Assembly (NCBI GenBank): GCA_049840395.1
Contig: JASGLD010000005.1
Location: 1,054,001 to 1,118,000 of the forward strand
Reading direction: 5' to 3'
Source of the DNA: CAILZL01 sp049840395
GTDB taxonomy: Bacteria; Pseudomonadota; Gammaproteobacteria; Steroidobacterales; Steroidobacteraceae
DNA: 64,000 nucleotides
Shown: one piece after another, positions 43,210 through 50,391 of the stretch
Layout: each line of letters opens with the position of its first letter
Position numbering within the stretch: the stretch's first letter is position 1
Notes under the pieces: model-generated
What the model was told of the DNA's origin: nothing
Database searches by the model: none
Seen by the model: only the letters and a program-made list of their open reading frames with translations
Program-made: the position numbers and the translations under genes

Positions 43210-44412
43210 TTACCAGCGGAATAGCGGCACAACCGTGCCGGCTGCAATCATACTCTGTGCCGGCGCCAGCTCGACGAAGCCATCGGTATCCAGCAGTGAA
43301 ATGAAGTCGCCGGAGCCACGCGTGGGGCAGGGCATGGCGCGCGTGAAGCCCTGTGTATCGCTTTGTAGTTTGACTGGCACGAACAGCGTTAATTCATCGT
43401 GGGCCTTGCAGGCGTCGGCCAGTGCAATCTGAGTGACGGGTTGCTCCTGCATACCCATGGCACGTAACAGGCCGGGCAGTACGAAACGATGCAGACAGAT
43501 CAGAGTCGAGACCGGATTACCCGGTAGGGCATAGACGGCCTTGCCGTCGTCACGCACGCCAAACCACATGGGTTTGCCGGGTCGTTGTGCGATCTTGTGA
43601 AACACGCATTGCACGCCCAGCTCGCTCAATACTTGCGGTACGAAATCGAAACGTCCCATCGAGACGCCGCCGCTCAGAATCAATACATCGTTGGCAGCCA
43701 ATAGCGCTTGCAGCTGTGGCCGGAGCACTGACAGGTCATCGGCAATATGCGCATCCACCAGGTGGGTATGGCCATGTTGCTGCAGCGCGGCTAGCAGCGC
43801 ATAGGTGTTGGAACGGCGCACCTGCCAGGTTTGTATAGGCAAGCCGGGCTCCACTAGTTCATCGCCGGTTGAAATCACCGCAATACGCGGTGAGCGACGC
43901 ACCTGTGCCTGTGCGTAGCCGGCAGATGCCAGCACCGCGACTTCGGTGGCGGTCAAGCGTTGTCCTGGATGCAGCAGGTTGCTATTGGCGCGTGCATCGC
44001 TGCCGCGACGATGCACATTCATTCCCGCTTCGATGGCCATGCCGGCTTCCACTTGCGCATGGCTATCGACTATCTGGATGCGTTCGACGGGAATAACGGC
44101 ATCGCAACCGGCGGGCAATTCAGCGCCGGTCATCACTTCGATACAGTCACCTGGATTTTGCAGAGCCAGCGGCGGGGTTCCGGCGGCCTGGGTGCCGGCG
44201 ATGCGCCAGCGGCGATTTACGTTGGGCGTTTGACTGGAAAGCGCAATACCGTCCATGGTGACCCGATCGAACGGCGGCTGATCGCGCTCCATGCAGATGT
44301 CTTCAGCCAGCACGCTGCCGGTGAGTTCACGCAGTGCCAGGCGGGTGGGCGGGAGCGCGGGAACCTGTGTCTGGATGGCCGTGTACGCTGCGGCGACGCT
44401 CAAAATGGGCAC
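43210..44412 (-). CDS. moeA: Molybdopterin molybdenumtransferase
   Basis: 400 residues. Inserts molybdate into adenylylated molybdopterin. Features: 'DQPPFDRVTMDGIAL' (usually PPFDNSAMDGYA), 'IEVMTGAELPAGCDAVIPVE', 'VAVLASAGYAQAQVRRSPRIAVISTGDELVEPG', 'LSGGVSMGRFDFVPQVL' (molybdate/MPT loop) and 'PGNPVSTLICLHRFVLP'. It is the first gene of the operon moeA-moaA-moaC-mobA/moaD-moaE. A terminator 30 bases upstream separates it from the next minus-strand gene, so its promoter must be in a very short space around 44413-44445 or further upstream with readthrough. No moaB/mogA or moeB is present here. Confidence 0.94.
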   Translation of the reverse strand: MPILSVAAAYTAIQTQVPALPPTRLALRELTGSVLAEDICMERDQPPFDRVTMDGIALSSQTPNVNRRWRIAGTQAAGTPPLALQNPGDCIEVMTGAELPAGCDAVIPVERIQIVDSHAQVEAGMAIEAGMNVHRRGSDARANSNLLHPGQRLTATEVAVLASAGYAQAQVRRSPRIAVISTGDELVEPGLPIQTWQVRRSNTYALLAALQQHGHTHLVDAHIADDLSVLRPQLQALLAANDVLILSGGVSMGRFDFVPQVLSELGVQCVFHKIAQRPGKPMWFGVRDDGKAVYALPGNPVSTLICLHRFVLPGLLRAMGMQEQPVTQIALADACKAHDELTLFVPVKLQSDTQGFTRAMPCPTRGSGDFISLLDTDGFVELAPAQSMIAAGTVVPLFRW

Positions 44413-44445
44413 TCAATGTTTCTCGCGTTGTTTGCCAGACCAAAT

Positions 44446-44478
44446 AAAAAAGCCGCTCTGGTGTGACCAGAACGGCTT
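44446..44478 (-). terminator. Intrinsic terminator between small secreted gene and moeA
   Basis: On the minus strand: aagccgttctggt-cac-accagagcggctt (two stem blocks with one mismatch), followed by TTTTTT. This is a typical intrinsic terminator, a second one after the gene at 44562. Confidence 0.8.
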
Positions 44479-44534
44479 GAGAGTGTCGCACGGCAGGGGA
44501 GGGGTTGCTACGCCGTGTCGAGACAGTGCTCAGC

Positions 44535-44558
44535 AAAAGCCAGACTTCGTCTGGCTTT
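44535..44558 (-). terminator. Terminator hairpin directly after the 44562 gene
   Basis: aaagccaga-cttcg-tctggcttt is a perfect 9 bp stem with a 5-base loop and A/T-rich ends in both directions, 3 bases past the stop codon. It acts on the minus strand; with the hairpin at 44446 it makes a double terminator. Confidence 0.75.
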
Positions 44559-44561
44559 GTA

Positions 44562-44921
44562 TTAGGACTTGCGAGCCTTGAAGGTACGAACCTGTTCATT
44601 GAAGGTGTTTACCTTGGCCTGACGTTCATCGGTGGCCGAGGACTTCTTCTTGGCCTGCATGGCCTTGATCTGCATGATCGCGCCCGCAGCGCCGGCTTCC
44701 TTGATCTTGGCGTCGGTCTCGGTATCGAGGCAGGCAACGTAGGTGTCAACGTCGGTGTTGTACTGCTTGAATGCAGTCATGGCGCTGATCATTTCCGGTT
44801 CAGAGGCGCTCTTACCATCCGGAATGCTTTCCGGAGCCTTAGGGAAAGCGCAATCGGCATACGCGCTGGTGCTCAGGGCCACGGCGAACATGCCGACGAG
44901 GGAGATAAGTGAAACCTTCAT
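44562..44921 (-). CDS. Small secreted two-cysteine protein, paralogue A
   Basis: 119 residues from ATG 44921. Signal peptide MKVSLISLVGMFAVALSTSAYA, then mature 'DCAFPKAPESIPDG', an acidic/helical middle 'MISAMTAFKQYNTDVDTYVACLDTET', and a Lys-rich helical end 'IMQIKAMQAKKKSSATDERQAK'. It has exactly two Cys in the mature chain, one at its start and one in 'YVACLD', likely disulfide-bonded in the periplasm. It is very similar over its whole length to paralogue B next door, and more distantly to C. I recognise no named family. Confidence 0.8.
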   Translation of the reverse strand: MKVSLISLVGMFAVALSTSAYADCAFPKAPESIPDGKSASEPEMISAMTAFKQYNTDVDTYVACLDTETDAKIKEAGAAGAIMQIKAMQAKKKSSATDERQAKVNTFNEQVRTFKARKS

Positions 44922-45066
44922 GTGTTGGTACCAATAAGCTGGGTGAATAAACTGGGGTAACACACGGCACAGCCGTATGCGTCGTTATCTATATCGGCGG
45001 GCTTTGTGGCTGCTTGAGCAGCCTCTACCGAGAATTACTGTGCAATCCATCACCAGCGCAGTAGGT

Positions 45067-45097
45067 ACCGCTGAGGGAAGGTCTTAGCCTCAGCGGT
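45067..45097 (-). terminator. Hairpin after paralogue B
   Basis: accgctgagg ... cctcagcggt, 10 bp perfect stem with an 11-base loop, 16 bases past the stop at 45114. There is no T-run on the exit side, so it is a weaker terminator candidate than those of A and C. Confidence 0.5.
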
Positions 45098-45113
45098 CTG
45101 ATCTGAAATTTCT

Positions 45114-45470
45114 TTAGCCCTTGGCCTTAAATTCCCGAACGGTCTTGTTGAAGGCATCGATCTTCGCTTGGCGTTCGTCAGTGGCGGCAGACTTTTTCTT
45201 GGCCTGCATGGCCTTGATCTGCATGATCGCGCCTGCTGCGCCGGCTTCTTTGATCTTGTCGGCTGTTTCTGCATCCAGGCATGCAACATAAGCATCGACG
45301 TCAGTGTTGTACTGCTTGAAGGCGCTCATGGCGGTGATCATGTCCGCCTGGGTGGCAGTACTTACGCTCGCCACGCCATCCGGTGCTTTGGGATAGGCGC
45401 ACTCGGCCAGTGCCGCTTTGCCAGTCATGCACAGCAGGGTGACGCTCAGAATAGTCAGATTCTTTTTCAT
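45114..45470 (-). CDS. Small secreted two-cysteine protein, paralogue B
   Basis: 118 residues from ATG 45470, with CCGGAG upstream. Signal peptide MKKNLTILSVTLLCMTGKAALA, mature start 'ECAYPKAPDGVASVS', then 'MITAMSAFKQYNTDVDAYVACLDAET', and 'IMQIKAMQAKKKSAATDERQAK' as in paralogue A. Most residues after the signal peptide agree with A, pointing to a fairly recent tandem duplication. The mature chain keeps the same two Cys. Function unknown; a periplasmic helical protein is the most one can say. Confidence 0.8.
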   Translation of the reverse strand: MKKNLTILSVTLLCMTGKAALAECAYPKAPDGVASVSTATQADMITAMSAFKQYNTDVDAYVACLDAETADKIKEAGAAGAIMQIKAMQAKKKSAATDERQAKIDAFNKTVREFKAKG

Positions 45471-45628
45471 CGCTTCGCTCCGGAGGTACAACAGTAGATC
45501 GGTCTCCATGACCCAGCAGGGGGCGATCACAGATTCCGTGGATGTCCGTCTAGATCGGCGCGGCCGACCCGGACTTTAAGCGGCGAAGGTCTGATACCAG
45601 TGAGGCAGCTCACAAATTGAGCGGCAAA

Positions 45629-45665
45629 AGAAAAACCGGCAGCGCCCACATTGACGCTACCGGTT
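45629..45665 (-). terminator. Intrinsic terminator for paralogue C
   Basis: On the minus strand, aaccggtagcg ... cgctgccggtt forms an 11 bp stem with one mismatch, followed by TTTTTCTTTT. It lies about 75 bases beyond the stop at 45739. Confidence 0.75.
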
Positions 45666-45738
45666 CTTATGTCACTAAACTCAATCCGGACTGGCTGATT
45701 GAGTTGCCGGCTGAGAATGGGCCGGCCAGAAGTCGCTG

Positions 45739-46122
45739 TTACTTCGCCTTGTAAGCGCGCAATTGTACGTTGAAGGCTTCAGCGTACTTTTGGGCATCTT
45801 CGTAAGCAGAGTTGAATTTCAGATCCTGCTTGTCCTTGACGCGCTTGATGTCCTCGGCGCTGGCTTTGTCGCCCAGAGCGGAAATCATGCTTTCGGTTTC
45901 GGTGCTCAGGCAGCTTTGATAAGTCTTCACATCTGCGTCAAATTGCTTGGTGGCCTTCTGTGCAGCAATCATTTCCTTCAAGCCTTCGTCGCCACGCTTG
46001 GCGGCTTCTGCACCCTTGGGTGGATCCGAAGGTTTTTTGGGATAAGTGCACTCGGCCATTGCGGGTGCGGCAGCAATCAGGCTAAACGCTGCAATCATGC
46101 AGAGTTTGTTGGCAACTTTCAT
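45739..46122 (-). CDS. Small secreted two-cysteine protein, paralogue C (divergent)
   Basis: 127 residues from ATG 46122 (GGGGG upstream). Signal peptide ends 'APAMAE'; the mature protein begins 'CTYPKKPSDPPKG' and has a second Cys in 'YQSCLSTETESM'. The pattern C-x-[FY]-P-K-x-P ... Y-x-x-C-L-x-x-E-T is shared with A and B, but spacing and the rest have diverged, with insertion of 'GAEAAKRGDEGLKE'. The C-terminal half is strongly helical and charged. It is probably the older member of a three-gene array. Confidence 0.75.
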   Translation of the reverse strand: MKVANKLCMIAAFSLIAAAPAMAECTYPKKPSDPPKGAEAAKRGDEGLKEMIAAQKATKQFDADVKTYQSCLSTETESMISALGDKASAEDIKRVKDKQDLKFNSAYEDAQKYAEAFNVQLRAYKAK

Positions 46123-46321
46123 CGTCAATACCCCCAGTCGTACGTAGGTTCAGAGTCGTTGTGGCGTCGATTATGGCCGATAAATACCGCCTATATTAGG
46201 GGGTATTCGTTTCGCATGCACCTGCCAATCATCTATGCCGACGGTAAGTGTGTACATGATGCTCAGCAATGGGCTGAGCTGAAACTGAACATGCCGCTCT
46301 TCGTTGTGACAATGCTGCGGG

Positions 46322-47035
46322 CTATAGGTTTCTTAACATTGATGGGCCGCCCAAGCGCGCCATTTGCCGAGAAATCCAGGCTTGTCGGGCGCGCACAAAT
46401 CCAGAGGGTTTGCTCACCAGCAAACGTTTGGGAGCGGGGAGAACCGCAGCCAATAGCGCGCTTTCTTCAGTGCTTAACTTGGCTGCTGGCTTTCTGAAAT
46501 AGCGATGACTGGCGGCTTCTACGCCAAACACGCCTGGTCCGAATTCCGCACTGTTAAGATAAATTTCAAGAATGCGTTGTTTGGGCCACAACGCTTCAAT
46601 CAAAACGGTTAGATAAGCTTCAATGCCTTTGCGTATGTAGCTCTGTCCCGGCCAGAGATACAGGTTCTTTGCTACTTGCTGGCTGATGGTGCTGCCACCG
46701 CGCACCTTGCGGCCGCGTTGGTTTTGTTGCCAGGCCTTTTCCATAGACTCGAAGTCGAAACCGGAGTGATCCGGAAACTTCTGATCTTCTGAAGCAATGA
46801 CGGCCACCTTCACATTGGCGGAGATATCGCGCCAGTCGGCCCATTGATGAGCGAACCGATAGTCCTTGGTGTCATTGACCAAAGCTACCGTGCGGTCACG
46901 TAGCATGAAAGTCGACGTGACCGGATTGACCCAGCGCATTAACAACACGCTGCCTACGGTAAACACCAGAAAGCCTGTGATTAGCAGGCCCAGCCAGCGC
47001 AGCAGGCGGCTACCGAAGGAGCGTGATTGCGCCAC
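46322..47035 (-). CDS. mtgA: Monofunctional peptidoglycan transglycosylase
   Basis: 237 residues. Inner-membrane GT51 glycosyltransferase that polymerises lipid II into glycan strands without a transpeptidase domain. N-terminal anchor 'LLRWLGLLITGFLVFTVGSVLL'; catalytic 'IASEDQKFPDHSGFDFESMEKAW' with Glu near 82; 'RKVRGGSTISQQVAKNLYLWPGQSYIRKGIEAYLT' and second catalytic Glu region 'LWPKQRILEIYLNSAEFGPGVFGVEAASHRYF'. It is followed 14 bases upstream on the same strand by ppiB, so the two may share a transcript. Confidence 0.95.
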   Translation of the reverse strand: MAQSRSFGSRLLRWLGLLITGFLVFTVGSVLLMRWVNPVTSTFMLRDRTVALVNDTKDYRFAHQWADWRDISANVKVAVIASEDQKFPDHSGFDFESMEKAWQQNQRGRKVRGGSTISQQVAKNLYLWPGQSYIRKGIEAYLTVLIEALWPKQRILEIYLNSAEFGPGVFGVEAASHRYFRKPAAKLSTEESALLAAVLPAPKRLLVSKPSGFVRARQAWISRQMARLGGPSMLRNL

Positions 47036-47049
47036 GGTTAGATCAGTAC

Positions 47050-47535
47050 TCAGGCAGTAGTCTTGGCCGAATGCACCACAATCGGTTCTACGGGTACATC
47101 ATCGTGATGGCCATGACGACCGGTCTTGGTCTTGGCGATCACATCGATCACGTCCATGCCCGACACAACTTTGCCGAACACGGCATAGCCGTAATTGCCC
47201 GGTTTGTTGTCGAGGAAATCGTTGTCGACCAGATTCACGAAGAACTGCGAAGTGGCGCTATTGATGTCGTTGGTGCGCGCCATCGATAACGTGCCGCGCT
47301 TGTTTTTCACACCATTGGTGGCTTCGTTCTTGATAGGTGCATTGGTCTTCTTCTGCTGCATGTCCGCAGTAAAGCCGCCGCCTTGCAACACAAAGCCCGG
47401 AATGACGCGGTGGAAGATGGTGCCGTCGAAAAAGCCGGCGTCGACATAGGCCTGGAAGTTGTCGCTACTGATGGGCGCTTCTTCGGTGAACAGTTCAACG
47501 GTGAAATCGCCCAGGGAGGTTTTGAATTCGATCAT
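47050..47535 (-). CDS. ppiB: Peptidyl-prolyl cis-trans isomerase B (cyclophilin)
   Basis: 161-residue cytoplasmic cyclophilin without signal peptide. Signatures: 'FTVELFTEEAPISSDNFQAYVDAGFFDGTIFHRVIPGFVLQGGGFT' (active-site Arg and the FHRVIPGF motif), 'GTLSMARTNDINSATSQFFVNLVDN', and 'YAVFGKVVSGMDVIDVIA'. It helps protein folding by isomerising proline bonds. Located between prmC and mtgA on the same strand. Confidence 0.95.
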   Translation of the reverse strand: MIEFKTSLGDFTVELFTEEAPISSDNFQAYVDAGFFDGTIFHRVIPGFVLQGGGFTADMQQKKTNAPIKNEATNGVKNKRGTLSMARTNDINSATSQFFVNLVDNDFLDNKPGNYGYAVFGKVVSGMDVIDVIAKTKTGRHGHHDDVPVEPIVVHSAKTTA

Positions 47536-47567
47536 GTCTTGCTCGGTTTGCTTGCTAAGGAAGTAAA

Positions 47568-48407
47568 TCAGGCGGCCTGCGCTTCAGTAACGCGTTCGTG
47601 GCCAGCCAAATCGGCGTGCGAGGCTACGCTAGAGAAGCCCGCCGACTCAAGCAGCTGTCGTACTGCGCTGGCCTGTTGCCAGCCATGTTCCAGGATCAGC
47701 CATCCTTTAGGGCTGAGAAAATTCGGCGCCGTTTGGACAATACGACGAATGGCATCTAGACCATCACTGCCCGAAAGCAGGGCCTGGCGGGGTTCATGTG
47801 CCAGGACTGCGGGTTCGAGGTGCGGGTCGTTTTCGGCTATGTAAGGAGGATTGCTCAAAATTAGCTGGAATCGACGATTGGCAATGGCTGAAAACCAGTC
47901 GCTGCGTAGAAAGTCCACGTTGCCGATCTTGTTCAATTGGGCGTTTCCTGTGGCGACGCATAGAGCCTCGGATGATTGATCCACCGCCAGGAGCCGGGTA
48001 CTAGGCCGTTCCTGAGCTACGGCCAGGGCGATGGCGCCGCTACCCGTTCCTAAGTCCAGCACATCTGCCGCCATCTGTTTTGGAAGGTGATGTAGGGCGC
48101 GTTCCACCACCAATTCCGTTTCCGACCGGGGGATGAGGACAGCGGGGGTGACTTTAAGGCGTAGTGTCCAGAAGTGCTGTTCGCCCAATAGGTAGGCCAA
48201 TGGTCGGCCCTCGGTGCGCTGTTTGGTCAGCTCATTAAGCGCCTGGAGCTGGGCTTGGCTAAGTGTCGCGGCGTCCTGGCGCTGCTGCTGCCGATTTAGC
48301 CCGGTGACATGCTCTACCAGCCATTCGGCTTCCCGCGCGGGGGCGTCACTCACTGCGGCGAGCTGCTTTTGAATGGCGCGGAGCGCGGCAGGAACAGAAA
48401 GGCTCAT
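47568..48407 (-). CDS. prmC: Release factor glutamine methyltransferase
   Basis: 279 residues. N5-methylates the GGQ glutamine of release factors RF1/RF2 using SAM. The SAM loop is 'VLDLGTGSGAIALAVAQERP' near 115-135 and the catalytic 'LILSNPPYIAE' near 180-190; the N-terminal domain shows 'REAEWLVEHVTG' and 'GRPLAYLLGEQHFW'. It is not next to prfA, whose gene is 6 kb away with hemA, whereas in enterobacteria hemA-prfA-prmC are together. Confidence 0.95.
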   Translation of the reverse strand: MSLSVPAALRAIQKQLAAVSDAPAREAEWLVEHVTGLNRQQQRQDAATLSQAQLQALNELTKQRTEGRPLAYLLGEQHFWTLRLKVTPAVLIPRSETELVVERALHHLPKQMAADVLDLGTGSGAIALAVAQERPSTRLLAVDQSSEALCVATGNAQLNKIGNVDFLRSDWFSAIANRRFQLILSNPPYIAENDPHLEPAVLAHEPRQALLSGSDGLDAIRRIVQTAPNFLSPKGWLILEHGWQQASAVRQLLESAGFSSVASHADLAGHERVTEAQAA

Positions 48408-48497
48408 GGGGTAACTGCTAGGGGTAAAAACGGGAGTCTTGCGGGCTGTGACCGGCTCGTCAATTACGCCAAGGTATGGTTTTGATTAAGTCAAAAC

Positions 48498-48516
48498 CTA
48501 ATTGACAATCATTCTT
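48498..48516 (+). promoter_or_regulatory. Possible Fur box upstream of bfd-bfr
   Basis: ctaattgacaatcattctt matches the classical Fur consensus at 12 of 19 positions, centred on aatcatt, 68 bases before the bfd start. Iron control of bfd is known in other bacteria, so this is plausible, but the match is weaker than the hemP site. Confidence 0.55.
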
Positions 48517-48583
48517 ATTAACATCTAGAGTGTCTGCCACTGGTTGGCGATATTCCCGCTCCCATTGGTTACTTGAGGTACGC

Positions 48584-48781
48584 ATGTACGTCTGTATTTG
48601 TCACGGCATCACCGATCGTCAGATTCGCGAGACTCTGGACCGTGGTGCTGCGTCGCTGACAGAAGTACAGATGCAAGTGCCCGTCGGCGGTTGCTGCGGC
48701 CGTTGCCTGCCCACCGCCCAGCAAGTGGTCGAAGAACATCTCACTGCACAGCCACCACGTCGGTCTTGTCGCGCGGCCTAA
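48584..48781 (+). CDS. bfd: Bacterioferritin-associated ferredoxin
   Basis: 65 residues from ATG 48584. The [2Fe-2S] ligands Cys4, Cys6 (MYVCIC) and Cys38, Cys41 (GGCCGRC) are spaced as in known Bfd. 'GITDRQIRETLDRGAASLTEVQ' matches the family. Bfd docks on bacterioferritin and passes electrons to release stored iron. Its partner bfr follows 127 bases later, and a Fur-like site lies upstream. Confidence 0.93.
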   Translation: MYVCICHGITDRQIRETLDRGAASLTEVQMQVPVGGCCGRCLPTAQQVVEEHLTAQPPRRSCRAA

Positions 48782-48908
48782 TCTTCAGGCTAATTCGTTA
48801 GCATTCGTATTCGTGATTAATTTAGCTTTCTGTTGCAACGTCAAAGCGGTTGCAGCACTCCGCTGACTCGCCCAAGATTGCGGCTTAACCTGGATTCGGA
48901 GTTAAGCG

Positions 48909-49388
48909 ATGCAAGGCGATCCCATCATCATTCGGCACCTCAACGCGGTGCTCAAGAACGAGCTCACCGCCATCAACCAGTACTTCCTGCATGCGCGCAT
49001 GTTCGGCAACTGGGGCTTGAAGGAGCTGGAAAAGCACGAGATGCACGAGTCCATCGATGAGATGAAGCATGCCGACAAGCTCATTGCCCGCATCCTGTTC
49101 CTTGAAGGGCTGCCGAACCTGCAAGACCTTGGCAAGCTGATGATTGGTGAAGATGTACAGGAGTGCCTCTCCTGCGATCTCAAGCTGGAACAAGCGGCAC
49201 ATGTCGATTTGAAGAAAGCCATTGCCGATAGCGAACAGCGTGGCGACTATGTCTCGCGCGACCTCTTTGAATCCATTCTCGAAGCAGAAGAAGAGCACAT
49301 CGACTTTCTTGAAACTCAGCTGGCCTTGATCGAGCGAGTGGGTATTCAGAACTACTGCCAGTCGCAGATGGGCGAGCAGGGCGAGTAA
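48909..49388 (+). CDS. bfr: Bacterioferritin
   Basis: 159 residues; forms the 24-subunit haem-containing iron-storage shell. The di-iron ferroxidase ligands are in place: Glu18, Glu51, His54, then Glu near 94, Glu near 127 and His near 130 ('EAEEEHIDF'). Met52 is the haem ligand. Sequence 'MQGDPIIIRHLNAVLKNELTAINQYFLHARM' is the typical start. It lies downstream of bfd in the common bfd-bfr order. A hairpin (cggacttga ... tcaagtccg, 49409-49439) follows without a T-run. Confidence 0.97.
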   Translation: MQGDPIIIRHLNAVLKNELTAINQYFLHARMFGNWGLKELEKHEMHESIDEMKHADKLIARILFLEGLPNLQDLGKLMIGEDVQECLSCDLKLEQAAHVDLKKAIADSEQRGDYVSRDLFESILEAEEEHIDFLETQLALIERVGIQNYCQSQMGEQGE

Positions 49389-49564
49389 ATTTCGCATACC
49401 GTTTGGCGCGGACTTGATGCGGGTAGATATTCAAGTCCGTCGCGAATTGATCCATCAAACGACGGTGCAAGAAAATACATACCGTCCTTCCAGATGTATT
49501 CACGGTTTACATCGACCAAGCGACAATACCTTGTTGCAATGATTATTAGTTTGATGAGGTATTG

Positions 49565-50389
49565 ATGGGGCCGCTGCTGACTCTGAATGTGCATGAGCAA
49601 CTGCGTGCGGCGGCGCGTGCGGGCGCGGCCATGCTCGAGTGCACGCTGGATCTACAACGTTCGATCAGCACGGTTGAACTAAGTCAGGAGCATTGGCGTT
49701 GGCAGGGTAGGTCCTACCCCTACCTGGAAACCTGTAAGGATCGAACCATCTACCACTGGGATGGTGAGCACTTCCAACCGATAGCACGTTTCACAAATTC
49801 CTTGATCAAGCTGGTGCCCACCGAGTGGGGTGCGCCGACTTTCGAGATCGACGGCATCAAGATGCTGCCGACGATGAAGATTTCGCCCTATGAGGATGCG
49901 AAAAACAAAGTGGCGCTAATTCAACCGCGCGGTAAGGTCGTTCTGGATACCTGCGGTGGTTTGGGTTACTTCGCTGCATGGTGCCTCGAGGGGCAGGCTG
50001 TGCGCGTCATGTCGCATGAGAAAAATGCCGATGTCATTTGGTTACGCAGTTTGAACCCTTGGTCCCCAACAGTCGGCGGTGCACTGTCTCTGACTCATGG
50101 CGATATCTCTGAGCAGATCGTCTCATTGCCCAGTGATTCGATGGATGCTGCTCTGCACGATCCACCGCGTTTCGGCATCGCCGGCGAACTGTATTCACAG
50201 GTGTTCTACGATCACTTGGCGCGCGTGCTCAAGCGCGGTGGCCGACTGTTCCACTACACTGGCACGCCCAATAAACTCACCAGCGGTCGTGATGTGCCCA
50301 ACGAGGTGGCGCAGCGATTACGTCATGCTGGCTTCACCACCGCTTTGCATGGCGATGGGGTGCTCGCAACTAATAAGAAGAAAAAGTAA
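49565..50389 (+). CDS. SAM-dependent methyltransferase, archaeal-type (COG2521-like)
   Basis: 274 residues from ATG 49565, with GAGG six bases upstream. The N-terminal 130 residues have no named domain ('SISTVELSQEHWRWQGRSYPYLE', 'GAPTFEIDGIKMLPT'). Then a Rossmann methyltransferase: 'GKVVLDTCGGLGYFAAWCLE' (SAM loop), 'ALHDPPRFGIAGELYSQVFYDHLARVLKRGGRLFHYTGTPNKLTSGRD'. The 'HDPPRF-GELYS...FHY-G-P' pattern is that of a group best known from archaea (COG2521). The substrate is unknown. The MFS transporter gene starts 2 bases after its stop, so they form one unit. Confidence 0.82.
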   Translation: MGPLLTLNVHEQLRAAARAGAAMLECTLDLQRSISTVELSQEHWRWQGRSYPYLETCKDRTIYHWDGEHFQPIARFTNSLIKLVPTEWGAPTFEIDGIKMLPTMKISPYEDAKNKVALIQPRGKVVLDTCGGLGYFAAWCLEGQAVRVMSHEKNADVIWLRSLNPWSPTVGGALSLTHGDISEQIVSLPSDSMDAALHDPPRFGIAGELYSQVFYDHLARVLKRGGRLFHYTGTPNKLTSGRDVPNEVAQRLRHAGFTTALHGDGVLATNKKKK

Positions 50390-50391
50390 CT

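Noticed and set aside
44413..44445. Molybdenum cofactor riboswitch before moeA
   Set aside because: The space between the terminator and the moeA start is far too short for that structure.
46185..46210. Short inverted repeat aatacc...ggtatt upstream of paralogue C
   Set aside because: Short, interrupted stem; could be an operator but there is no second instance to support it.
49389..49564. Minus-strand open frame after bfr reading 'EYIWKDGMYFLAPSFDG'
   Set aside because: It looks somewhat protein-like but runs into the bfr coding end, has no clear start or ribosome site and no recognised homology.
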